Assembly (NCBI GenBank): GCA_947503965.1
Contig: CANNFU010000001.1
Span: 62,001 to 126,000 of the forward strand
DNA length: 64,000 bases
Direction: 5' to 3'
Origin: an uncultured Paracoccaceae bacterium
GTDB taxonomy: Bacteria; Pseudomonadota; Alphaproteobacteria; Rhodobacterales; Rhodobacteraceae
In this document: positions 56,976-64,000 of the stretch, in pieces
How positions within the stretch are numbered: position 1 is the first letter of the stretch
Layout: the number at the start of each line of letters is the position of its first letter
Notes under the pieces: model-generated
Database searches by the model: none
What the model saw: the letters and a program-made list of their open reading frames with translations, nothing else
What the model was told of the DNA's origin: nothing
Translations under genes and position numbers: made by a program

Positions 56976-57187
56976 ATAAAAGCAGCCAATCAAAGGATTA
57001 ACAATATATTAACAGGATAGCTTGAAACCGCTGGGCGGATCAAGTCAGGCAAACAGGGATTGACAAGTTTCGGACATCGGTGTCACGCACATGTCTGCGT
57101 TTCGACATACGGCGATTGAATTTGCGGAGCGTGGACAATTCGCCTAAGCTGATGCAGCGCTTAAATTCTTGCGATACGGGGGCCGTC

Positions 57188-57610
57188 ATGCTTGCCAATG
57201 ATACAGTCGGCGGAGTGATCATCGGGATATTCATGGGCCTGAAAGACGGCCAACCGCTTGTTGTTTTTGCAGGTAACCCCCAGCCAGAGGCGATCCCGGC
57301 CCGGTCGCTTGTCACCTTACCCAACGAAGTTATCGGGTGCGAGGTTGCGCTGCTGTTCGAAGATGACGCCCGCGACAAACCCCTGATCATCGGGCGTGTC
57401 CTGGCGCCTGCCCCGACACCGGACAGTCCGACAGTCATCCGTGATGGAGAGGCCGTCAAGGTGACCGCCGATGAGCGGATCGAACTGCGCGTCGGCAAGG
57501 CCTCGATCATCATGGAAAAAGACGGGCATATCACGATCCGCGGAACGTATTTGGTCAACCACGCATCTGCCAGCAACCGGATTCGTGGCGGGTCGATCAA
57601 TCTGAACTGA
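57188..57610 (+). CDS. DUF6484-domain protein, type VI secretion associated
   Basis: A 140-residue soluble protein. The DUF6484 core is at about 5-75 (GGVIIGIFMGLKDGQPLVVF, VALLFEDDARDKPLIIG). The C-terminal part (about 92-140) ends IMEKDGHITIRGTYLVNHAS and RIRGGSINLN, typical of this family beside VgrG and PAAR genes. The start is uncertain: ATG 57188 gives the family N-terminus; ATG 57152 is also in frame. It is followed directly by the truncated TIGR02270 gene. Confidence 0.7.
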   Translation: MLANDTVGGVIIGIFMGLKDGQPLVVFAGNPQPEAIPARSLVTLPNEVIGCEVALLFEDDARDKPLIIGRVLAPAPTPDSPTVIRDGEAVKVTADERIELRVGKASIIMEKDGHITIRGTYLVNHASASNRIRGGSINLN

Positions 57611-57949
57611 ATGTCCGTTCCCGTTCTAGAAAACATCGTGCGCCAACACGCCGAACAGGCTGCGTTTTTGTGGACAGTCTATGACCGCGCACTACTACAC
57701 CCCGAAGAAAACCCCGACATGGACGCCGACCGCCTGGCCCGCGTGGTGGAACGGCTCGAGGCACATCTGGACGGTCTAAGGGTCGCCGGACCCGAAGGGC
57801 TGCGCATCGCTGAAGAGCGGCTGGCGGAGTATCGCGAACCGGGGGAGTTGTTCGTGGTACGGATGTTGCAGCCGGGGGCCGAGGGAATGACAATTGAGGG
57901 GTTGGATTTGGAGAAGGTGCGGGGGTATATTTCGCACAGCTTTAGGTGA
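57611..57949 (+). pseudogene. TIGR02270-family protein, N-terminal fragment
   Basis: A 112-residue protein starting directly after the DUF6484 stop. Its first about 85 residues match the N-terminus of the TIGR02270 HEAT-repeat family associated with type VI loci (VPVLENIVRQHAEQAAFLWT, RLEAHLDGLRVAGPEGL). Full members are about 400 residues, so all HEAT repeats are missing. The tail after about 100 (KVRGYISHSFR) is unlike the family and runs into the opposite-strand gene by 8 bp. It may be a remnant cut by arrival of the effector module; a short functional protein cannot be excluded. Confidence 0.6.
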
Positions 57950-58796
57950 TGGGCAGCCCAATCCATTCACTACCATCATAAACCAGGATCGAGTCATCTT
58001 CGGCACAAAGCAACATGTCATCCAATGATGTAATACGCCATGCTAGAGGACCAGCTTGAAAATCCGTAATGCCTGCTTTGTCTAGCTTTGTGATACCATA
58101 GCCCGGCAGCGCAAAAAGCATCTTGTCTTTGTATTCGCAAGAGCCATGTACGTCGAAGTTTGGTCCTTCAATGACTTCGAAGCCACTGGTCAAATTTCCA
58201 GCAGCAACAAAACCATCGTCGCCTGCAACAACAACTTCGCCACTTTTGGACACTGAGACAGTGTTCAGATTGACCGTAGTCGAAAGATATATGTCAGTCC
58301 ACGTATCGTCGCTGAAATGAGAAAATTTGCCGGCTTGGCCGCAAACAAATACGTCATTATATCCAGTGCATGTTGCATCAAAAAGATTATTTTCAAATGA
58401 TGCGGAGATATCTGTGATCTCATTTTCTGAATGAATAATCCAAGCTCGACCTGCATTTCCAGCTACTACCATGGAACCATCTGTCGCTGGAGATGAAATC
58501 TTATTCAGTGGCATATCCGACAGCCTAGCTTTAGTTTCACCTATTAGCTGGCCATCAGCAGTTATGCAGCGTAAATTTCCGTTCAAATCGATATCGCAGT
58601 CAACAACCCAACCAACATAATCAAGGATTATTGTTGGATCCTCATTCGGGAAGTTATTGTATGAAAAAACTCGTGATAAATGCATAGACCGCTCTTCATT
58701 GGTCGTCACGATTAATACCAGAATTTCTCTGGCGTTCCTGCCTACCAGTTTTAAACAACTCACGGAGTCGCCGGGATTTTCTTTGCTTTCAGCCAT
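57942..58796 (-). CDS. Putative immunity protein, beta-propeller-like
   Basis: A 284-residue protein without signal peptide. It consists of repeated beta-strand units with G/D turns and pattern similarities (VVAGNAGRAWII, VFVCGQAGKFSHF, VVVAGDDGFVAAG, LFALPGYGITKL), suggesting a beta-propeller of five or six blades. The gene is clearly more A+T-rich than the flanking T6SS genes, as is the effector 3' half. It starts 5 bp after the effector stop. Position and composition suggest an immunity protein; no known immunity family was recognised. Confidence 0.55.
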   Translation of the reverse strand: MAESKENPGDSVSCLKLVGRNAREILVLIVTTNEERSMHLSRVFSYNNFPNEDPTIILDYVGWVVDCDIDLNGNLRCITADGQLIGETKARLSDMPLNKISSPATDGSMVVAGNAGRAWIIHSENEITDISASFENNLFDATCTGYNDVFVCGQAGKFSHFSDDTWTDIYLSTTVNLNTVSVSKSGEVVVAGDDGFVAAGNLTSGFEVIEGPNFDVHGSCEYKDKMLFALPGYGITKLDKAGITDFQAGPLAWRITSLDDMLLCAEDDSILVYDGSEWIGLPIT

Positions 58797-58801
58797 ATTT
58801 T

Positions 58802-59818
58802 TTATCCATAACGTCTTTGAATACGATCAATTTTTGGTGCACTTGCCGGCTTGGGAAAATCCTGATTCGGATGTGGCATCTTACACTCTGTCTTACGCAT
58901 ATCCTCCTTACTCTTACCTGTTACCCACTCAAAATACTGTTCGACAACTTGCTTCAAACAATCAAGCGCCGCTTCGATTTTTTCCGGTAGCTGCGACCCG
59001 TCTTGGTTTGCCAATGTACGATGGTTTTGCTTAACGCTCTCAATCTCGTAGTCGATAACTTTGCCCAGTGTTGGCTGCTCATCGTCTTCCTTGAACTTTG
59101 CTACCAACGCATTTTGTCTCATAGTCTTTCGCCCATGGGTGCTATTCGGCTGTGCGTTGCCAGGACCTTGCATACATATGCAAGGAGCCCCTTTGGAGCT
59201 ATATTTTTCAAATCCTTCTATTGAGCGATCACGGCGACGATTATTCTGACAGAATGCATTCATGACAATATGCTCAGATTGCATCTGTTTTCCCTCATGC
59301 GTCTTTGTTTTACATGGGTTCTCATTGTGTGGGTGAAGATAAATTTCTAGTTCATTGAGTACAGCTTCACAGTTAAAGTCCCCGGAATTCAACTTGGCAA
59401 CATGCGGCCAAGTGACCGTATTCCCCGCTGGCGAAGCATGATTATTCGTCGCCATATCTGTATTGCGAATAACCGGCTCACCATCGAATTTCACATCATT
59501 CGACCAAGAGTTAAACTGCTCCTTCCCGGTATTCTTCGACGTAATAATCCCCTTCTTCGCCGCACTCCCGGCCTCCGTCCCCGTCGTCTTTGTCAGATGG
59601 CTCTTATTCTTAATATTGACCGTCTTCCCACCGATCTTCACCGTCCCCGTGCCCTTATCGGTATCGCCCGCCATCCCGAAACTTGGGTATGGCACGGGAA
59701 CGCCCGGTGGTGTTGCGGGGTTTTCGGGCGGCGTGAAGCAAACATCAGGCATCGCAGCGATGGTCTTGGCGTCCACCGCCTTGCCGGAAATCTCTAGCCC
59801 GTTGGCGAAAACACCCAT
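58802..59818 (-). CDS. PAAR-like DUF4150 effector with orphan C-terminal toxin-like domain
   Basis: A 338-residue protein. Residues 1-125 are a DUF4150/PAAR-like spike domain (MGVFANGLEISGK, VCFTPPENPATPPGVPVPYP, KKGIITSKNTG), which would sit on the VgrG tip. The rest (about 145-338) is Cys/His-rich: C150, C169, EH (182-183), C213/C215 and H228 in STHGRKTMRQ, followed by a helical tail. The pattern suggests a metal-bound nuclease-like (HNH/GHH-type) fold but no known toxin family was recognised. The 3' part is more A+T-rich. The adjacent gene is a likely immunity. Confidence 0.65.
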   Translation of the reverse strand: MGVFANGLEISGKAVDAKTIAAMPDVCFTPPENPATPPGVPVPYPSFGMAGDTDKGTGTVKIGGKTVNIKNKSHLTKTTGTEAGSAAKKGIITSKNTGKEQFNSWSNDVKFDGEPVIRNTDMATNNHASPAGNTVTWPHVAKLNSGDFNCEAVLNELEIYLHPHNENPCKTKTHEGKQMQSEHIVMNAFCQNNRRRDRSIEGFEKYSSKGAPCICMQGPGNAQPNSTHGRKTMRQNALVAKFKEDDEQPTLGKVIDYEIESVKQNHRTLANQDGSQLPEKIEAALDCLKQVVEQYFEWVTGKSKEDMRKTECKMPHPNQDFPKPASAPKIDRIQRRYG

Positions 59819-60859
59819 CTACGCGGCCTCCCTTGCATGCAATACCGCAGCACCGCAGGCGCCGGCATCTGACGATGCCTCGATCAGCACCGGGCTGCCG
59901 GGGGTGTAGCCTTTTTCGGCAGCACTTAGCGCCATACCAATCATCACCGGTACTGTTGCCGCGCCAATGTTACCCAAGGATTCGCCCGGGCTCCAGAGGT
60001 CCTGGAATTCCTTGCGCCCCCGTTCAAGGCGTAGGCTGGCGAGGGCGGTTTGTTTGAAGAAGTATTGTTCCCCGATCAGATCAGCGATGCGGTATTCAAC
60101 ACCCGACAGTGCAACCCCAGCGGCATCCAGTGCGGCCTTATAGGCTGCAGTCATACCGTCACCGCGTAGGGGTAAATCCAAACCGTCTTCGTCCAACCCG
60201 TTGTAGATATAAGCCTTTTCGCGCGACAGTCCCAACCCGGTCAGCACCAGCCGACCGACAGGTTCCGCCGTACATAGCACTGCGGCGGCGGCTTCACCTG
60301 GAATGAACCCGTTCGGATTGTCCGGCCCAAGCAAGCGTTCACGCCCCAGATAATGCGCGATTGCGGGGCCGGTTAGGTAGCTGTCTACACCCGCGATGAT
60401 CACATAGCGTGCGTCACCTCCTGCCAGCATCTTGCGCGCCCGGTCGAGTGCGGCAAACCCGGCGGGCCGCCCATGGGCCACAAGCACGGTGCGTTGGCTG
60501 CTTTGCGCCTCGACGATCTCGGCTACCATCGCCGCAAAGGCATGTCCGTCTGTAGGCAGACGCCCGGGGCGATCCTCTTCCGCGAGGCACAAGATAAGGG
60601 CTGCGTCTTCGGCCGCCTGCGGTTCGGCCCGCAACACCTCAACAATTGCGCCCGCCACCAGATGTGCCAGCCGTTTGGCCCCGATCCAGTTGCGCGGCAG
60701 GGGCACGGGTGCGCCGATCTGCCATTCACCCGATCTGGCGACAAATCGGGTTTCCTGAAATCCGTCCAATCGCCCGCGCATCGCGGCGCAGGATGACGCC
60801 CGATCAAGCCCCACAGCTGTTGCCATGCCCGCCGCCACGATATCCAGCGAGGGTGTCAT
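59819..60859 (-). CDS. Thiolase-fold (beta-ketoacyl synthase-like) protein of the T6SS locus
   Basis: A 346-residue protein with a beta-ketoacyl synthase-like layout (GATVPVMIGMALSAAEKG and ALIL strands). The nucleophilic elbow, where KAS enzymes have Cys, reads IIAGVDSYLTGP, with Asp-Ser instead. It is therefore probably not a condensing enzyme. Such proteins occur beside DUF2169 and DUF4150 genes in type VI loci, where they may act in effector assembly. It directly abuts the effector start and overlaps DUF2169 by 4 bp. Confidence 0.68.
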   Translation of the reverse strand: MTPSLDIVAAGMATAVGLDRASSCAAMRGRLDGFQETRFVARSGEWQIGAPVPLPRNWIGAKRLAHLVAGAIVEVLRAEPQAAEDAALILCLAEEDRPGRLPTDGHAFAAMVAEIVEAQSSQRTVLVAHGRPAGFAALDRARKMLAGGDARYVIIAGVDSYLTGPAIAHYLGRERLLGPDNPNGFIPGEAAAAVLCTAEPVGRLVLTGLGLSREKAYIYNGLDEDGLDLPLRGDGMTAAYKAALDAAGVALSGVEYRIADLIGEQYFFKQTALASLRLERGRKEFQDLWSPGESLGNIGAATVPVMIGMALSAAEKGYTPGSPVLIEASSDAGACGAAVLHAREAA

Positions 60860-61956
60860 ACGTCTTCATCCTCTGGCACGGCTACACCGGCAGCGCGGAT
60901 GTAACCACGCCCTGCAGCGATTGCTCGCAGCATCGCGTCGGTCGGTGGCCCGACCCAGCATTCTGTGAACTCGGTCATATGGCGGTGGATCCGCACCTCT
61001 GCCCGCCAGACCATGGAAAACGCGCGCGCTTCGCAATCAAAAATCAACGTGTCTGCCGTTACGCATTCCTCAAAACACTTGTCCCTTCCACGGAAGATCG
61101 TCAGGGGAAGTGCGGTTTCAGGCAGGCGAAACCGCTCAAGCCCTTTAGGCGTCATATTGGCGATCATGACCTCGGTGCCGGTTTGCGGTGATGCGATCCA
61201 TTGATCCTGCAGGGTAGATTGATAGTAGCGGTCGTCAAAATCCGGCGGCAGGAAGGGAAAGATGTTGTCGGTCCAGTTGTCGTCATATGTCCCGCCATAC
61301 TTGATCCGCTCGGGCCAGCCGCGCCCGACGGGACCAAGCGCCATGGGCGTATACTCTTCATATGGCGAACGAATTTCCTGCCCAACCGCCTGCGTGTTTG
61401 GCAGTGCGAGGCCGTTGATCCGGTCCTGATTGCGCGGAGTGGCAAAACCGCGCCCGACAGGGTTGGGCAGATAGACAGAGGGTTGCGGATTATCGGAGTC
61501 GAGCCTGTCTGGGCCGCCAAAGGCCGTGTCATAGCCGAATGGCGCCCGGGTAAAGGGTACAGGCTGCGTTGGTACGATTGCCACCCCTGCATTGCGCCAT
61601 TCGCGATAGCCCAGCACATCAAACTGCTTGACCCAATCACCTAACTTGATGCCCACCCGCACCCGTTCCGCCGGTTTGCCGCCGGGGGCATAGGCTGCAC
61701 CTTGCGCGATCACCTCGGCATGGGGTTTGCGAAAGGCGAAATCGGTTTCCCACAGCGTTGCGGAATAGCCCGGCTCGCCCGTATGTTCATCGGCCATGAC
61801 AAGAGGACGTTGTTCTTTACTTGCCTGCGGGATCGCGCCCGCATCGTCTGGAAAATCAAACGTGCCCCGCACCACGAGAGACAGGTATTCGCGCCCTTTC
61901 GGGTCCATTCCCATCGTGTGCTGATAGACAAAGCGCGTCTGATTATAGGTTTGCAT
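60856..61956 (-). CDS. DUF2169-family protein (T6SS adaptor-like)
   Basis: A 366-residue cytoplasmic protein. Family motifs: TFDFPDD, LVMADEHTGEPGYSATLWETD (in part), PFGYDTAFGGPD, NPVGRGF and LAPVGRGWPERIKYGGTYD-like (ALGPVGRGWPERIKYGG). DUF2169 proteins work as loading adaptors for PAAR-like effectors. It overlaps the thiolase-fold gene by 4 bp and follows clpV by 12 bp, in one operon with both. No enzyme motif was recognised. Confidence 0.85.
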   Translation of the reverse strand: MQTYNQTRFVYQHTMGMDPKGREYLSLVVRGTFDFPDDAGAIPQASKEQRPLVMADEHTGEPGYSATLWETDFAFRKPHAEVIAQGAAYAPGGKPAERVRVGIKLGDWVKQFDVLGYREWRNAGVAIVPTQPVPFTRAPFGYDTAFGGPDRLDSDNPQPSVYLPNPVGRGFATPRNQDRINGLALPNTQAVGQEIRSPYEEYTPMALGPVGRGWPERIKYGGTYDDNWTDNIFPFLPPDFDDRYYQSTLQDQWIASPQTGTEVMIANMTPKGLERFRLPETALPLTIFRGRDKCFEECVTADTLIFDCEARAFSMVWRAEVRIHRHMTEFTECWVGPPTDAMLRAIAAGRGYIRAAGVAVPEDEDV

Positions 61957-61968
61957 CCAGCACGTACC

Positions 61969-64000
61969 CTATTCGAAATGATAGGCGAAACCATTGCTGT
62001 CGCCCGTGACCTCAACCCGGCTGATCGTGCCGCCATCCAGCGCCTTGTTCAGCAGTTTCCGGCTGAGTTCGGGCAAAAGCGTATTGGTCAGGATCGCATC
62101 GATCATCCGACCACCACTTTCAATCTCGGTACAGCGGGCCTTGATCAGGTCGTGCACGCCATCACCGATCACCAGTTCGGCATCGTATTGCTTGGCCAGT
62201 CGGCCCGCGATCGCGGCCAGTTTGTGATTGGCGATAACTTCGATCATCTGATCCGACAGCGGATAATAGGGAATGGTCACCAATCGACCCAGCAATGCCG
62301 CAGGAAAGACTTTCAACAACGGTGCACGCAAGGCTGCGGTCAGTTCATCCAGATCAGGTTTGACCGTGCCGTCTTCGGTCATGGCCATGATCTCGTCCGA
62401 GCCGACATTCGAGGTCAGCAAGATCAGCGTATTCTTGAAGTCAATCCGGCGCCCTTCGCTGTCATCCATCATGCCTTTGTCGAAGACCTGAAAGAAAATC
62501 TCGTGCACATCGGGGTGGGCTTTTTCGACTTCATCCAGCAGCACAACAGAATAGGGCCGCCGCCGCACCGCTTCCGTCAGGATCCCCCCTTTGCCATAGC
62601 CCACATAGCCAGGCGGCGCGCCTTTCAGCGTGGATACGGTGTGCGCCTCCTGAAACTCGCTCATATTGATGGAAATCAGATTCTGTTCGCCACCATAAAG
62701 CATGTCCGCCAAGGCAAGAGCTGTTTCCGTCTTACCCACGCCAGAGGGGCCGCAGAGCATGAAAACACCCATGGGTTTTTCAGGTGCGGAAAGACCCGCG
62801 TAAGAGGTCTGGATACGTGCGGCGATCATCTCTGCCGCATGGTCTTGTCCGGTGACGCGGGCGCGGATCGTATCGACCAGCTCCAGCGCACGCTCGGCCT
62901 GGCTGGCCATCATGCGGCCGGTCGGGATACCGGTCCAATCCTGCACAACAGATGTCACGGCGGCGGTATCAACCGAAGGCAGGATCAGCGGCTTTTCCCC
63001 TTGTGCTTCCGTCAATTCTGCCATCTTGGCCTGCAAATCGTCCATCACCGCACCCCGGTCCGCGGGGTCGAGCGCCTCAGTCTCAGTCTGTGGATCATCT
63101 TCGCCGTCGATCGGCGCGCCGCTTTCACGCAGCTTGGCGCGTAAGGCAATGATCTCTGCCACAAGCGCCTTTTCCGCATCCCAGCGGGCGTTTTCTGCGG
63201 CCAATTCCGATTGTGTTTCTTCCAGCTCTGCCGTGATGCTCTCGATGCGCTGCGCAGTGTCGATGCCGATACCTGCCTCACGCTCCGCGATGGTCAATTC
63301 CAGCTCAAGCGCGGTTGCGCGCCGTTCCAGATCCTCAACTGCACCCGGCGTGGCATGTTGGGAAATCGCCACACGGGCGCAGGCTGTGTCCAGCAGACTG
63401 ATCGCCTTGTCGGGCAGTTGCCGCGACGGAATATAACGGTGTGACAGTTCAACAGAGGCCGCAATCGCCTCGTCCAAAATCTCAACCTGGTGGTGCTTTT
63501 CCAGAACGCCTGCCACGCCGCGACACATGCGGATCGCGTTTTCGACGCTCGGCTCTTCGACCTTGACCACCTGAAACCGCCGGGTCAGCGCCGGATCCTT
63601 TTCGATATGTTGTTTGTACTCGTCCCATGTTGTCGCCGCGATTGTACGCAATTCACCACGCGCCAGTGCGGGTTTCAGGATATTGGCCGCATCACCCGTC
63701 CCTGCCGCACCGCCAGCGCCGATCAGTGTATGCGCCTCGTCGATGAACAGGATAATCGGCGTGGGCGAGGCCTGAACCTCATCGATCACCGATTTCAGAC
63801 GCTTTTCAAATTCGCCCTTCATCGACGCACCCGCCTGCATCAGGCTGACATCCAGCATATGCAACGCGACATTGCGCAGCTGTGGCGGGACATCACCACG
63901 CACCAGCCGCTGCGCAAACCCTTCGACCACAGCCGTTTTGCCAACCCCGGCTTCCCCGGTCAGGATCGGGTTATTCTGGCGGCGGCGCATCAGAATATCG
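61969..64000 (-). CDS. clpV: Type VI secretion ATPase ClpV/TssH (5' end outside window)
   Basis: About 677 residues of a ClpB-like AAA+ ATPase that disassembles the contracted T6SS sheath. First cassette: Walker A GEAGVGKT, Walker B FIDEAH. A long coiled coil of Glu/Ala-rich heptads follows, with a short acidic insert. Second cassette: GPSGVGKT, VVLLDEVEKAH, and a C-terminal domain. The TssH-type GAAGTGDAANILKP stretch supports ClpV over ClpB. The N-terminal domain is beyond position 64000. Confidence 0.9.
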   Translation of the reverse strand, partial: DILMRRRQNNPILTGEAGVGKTAVVEGFAQRLVRGDVPPQLRNVALHMLDVSLMQAGASMKGEFEKRLKSVIDEVQASPTPIILFIDEAHTLIGAGGAAGTGDAANILKPALARGELRTIAATTWDEYKQHIEKDPALTRRFQVVKVEEPSVENAIRMCRGVAGVLEKHHQVEILDEAIAASVELSHRYIPSRQLPDKAISLLDTACARVAISQHATPGAVEDLERRATALELELTIAEREAGIGIDTAQRIESITAELEETQSELAAENARWDAEKALVAEIIALRAKLRESGAPIDGEDDPQTETEALDPADRGAVMDDLQAKMAELTEAQGEKPLILPSVDTAAVTSVVQDWTGIPTGRMMASQAERALELVDTIRARVTGQDHAAEMIAARIQTSYAGLSAPEKPMGVFMLCGPSGVGKTETALALADMLYGGEQNLISINMSEFQEAHTVSTLKGAPPGYVGYGKGGILTEAVRRRPYSVVLLDEVEKAHPDVHEIFFQVFDKGMMDDSEGRRIDFKNTLILLTSNVGSDEIMAMTEDGTVKPDLDELTAALRAPLLKVFPAALLGRLVTIPYYPLSDQMIEVIANHKLAAIAGRLAKQYDAELVIGDGVHDLIKARCTEIESGGRMIDAILTNTLLPELSRKLLNKALDGGTISRVEVTGDSNGFAYHFE

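Noticed and set aside
61702-63144. 480-codon plus-strand open frame opposite clpV and DUF2169
   Set aside because: Antisense shadow produced by GC-rich codon use; clpV motifs on the other strand are complete.

Overview
The window comes from the chromosome of an alphaproteobacterium, most likely a marine Rhodobacterales (Roseobacter group) species. This rests on the ALAS-type HemA, a complete Sox cluster in the Paracoccus/Roseobacter order, a Rhizobium/Roseobacter-type rhamnose catabolic locus, and short 4-bp gene overlaps throughout. No rRNA, CRISPR array or prophage was seen. One tRNA (Glu, TTC) is present.

Layout. 1-8.7 kb: TetR regulator (cut by the window edge) with a palindromic operator, a small lipoprotein, hom, glpX with a terminator, recJ, tRNA-Glu, gloA, two tandem DUF1194 proteins, a MarR-type regulator, sdhE and an XRE regulator. 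8.8-14.9 kb: aspartate aminotransferase, a BNR-repeat protein, a universal stress protein, a 2-hydroxyacid dehydrogenase, a CsaA-type tRNA-binding protein, proC and a YbjN protein. 15.7-31.4 kb: a sulfur-oxidation region with two metallo-beta-lactamase-fold proteins, hemA, a DUF302 protein, soxFEDCBAZYXWV (minus strand) and divergent soxS, soxR and soxT. 31.4-39.2 kb: a glycan-modification island (DegT aminotransferase, acetyltransferase/WxcM fusion, GtrB-like glycosyltransferase, GtrA, two multi-spanning glycosyltransferases) between a broken IS3 transposase and a possible group II intron remnant. 39.2-49.9 kb: the L-rhamnose locus, rhaDI divergent from rhaR-rhaSTPQMK. 50.1-57.0 kb: a two-partner secretion operon (TpsB, TpsA) followed by a secreted caspase-fold/Sel1-repeat protein. 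57.1-64.0 kb: the edge of a type VI secretion locus (DUF6484, truncated TIGR02270, PAAR-like effector with adjacent putative immunity gene, thiolase-fold protein, DUF2169, ClpV running off the window).

How the genes work together. SoxXA attaches thiosulfate to the SoxY C-terminal cysteine on SoxYZ, SoxB hydrolyses the terminal sulfate, SoxCD oxidises the sulfane sulfur, and SoxV/SoxW/SoxS supply reductant to the periplasm. The ArsR-type SoxR carries two cysteines placed as in SqrR/BigR persulfide sensors. Four sites fitting or nearly fitting ATTC-N8-GAAT lie upstream of soxV/soxS, soxX, soxB and the metallo-beta-lactamase pair, which suggests one regulon that includes the last two genes. In the rhamnose locus, an ABC importer (rhaSTPQ), mutarotase, isomerase, kinase and the aldolase/dehydrogenase fusion convert L-rhamnose to central metabolites.

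The strongest candidates for undescribed biology are the TpsB-TpsA-caspase operon, the orphan C-terminal toxin domain of the PAAR-like effector with its neighbour, and the metallo-beta-lactamase pair tied to the Sox regulon by an operator.
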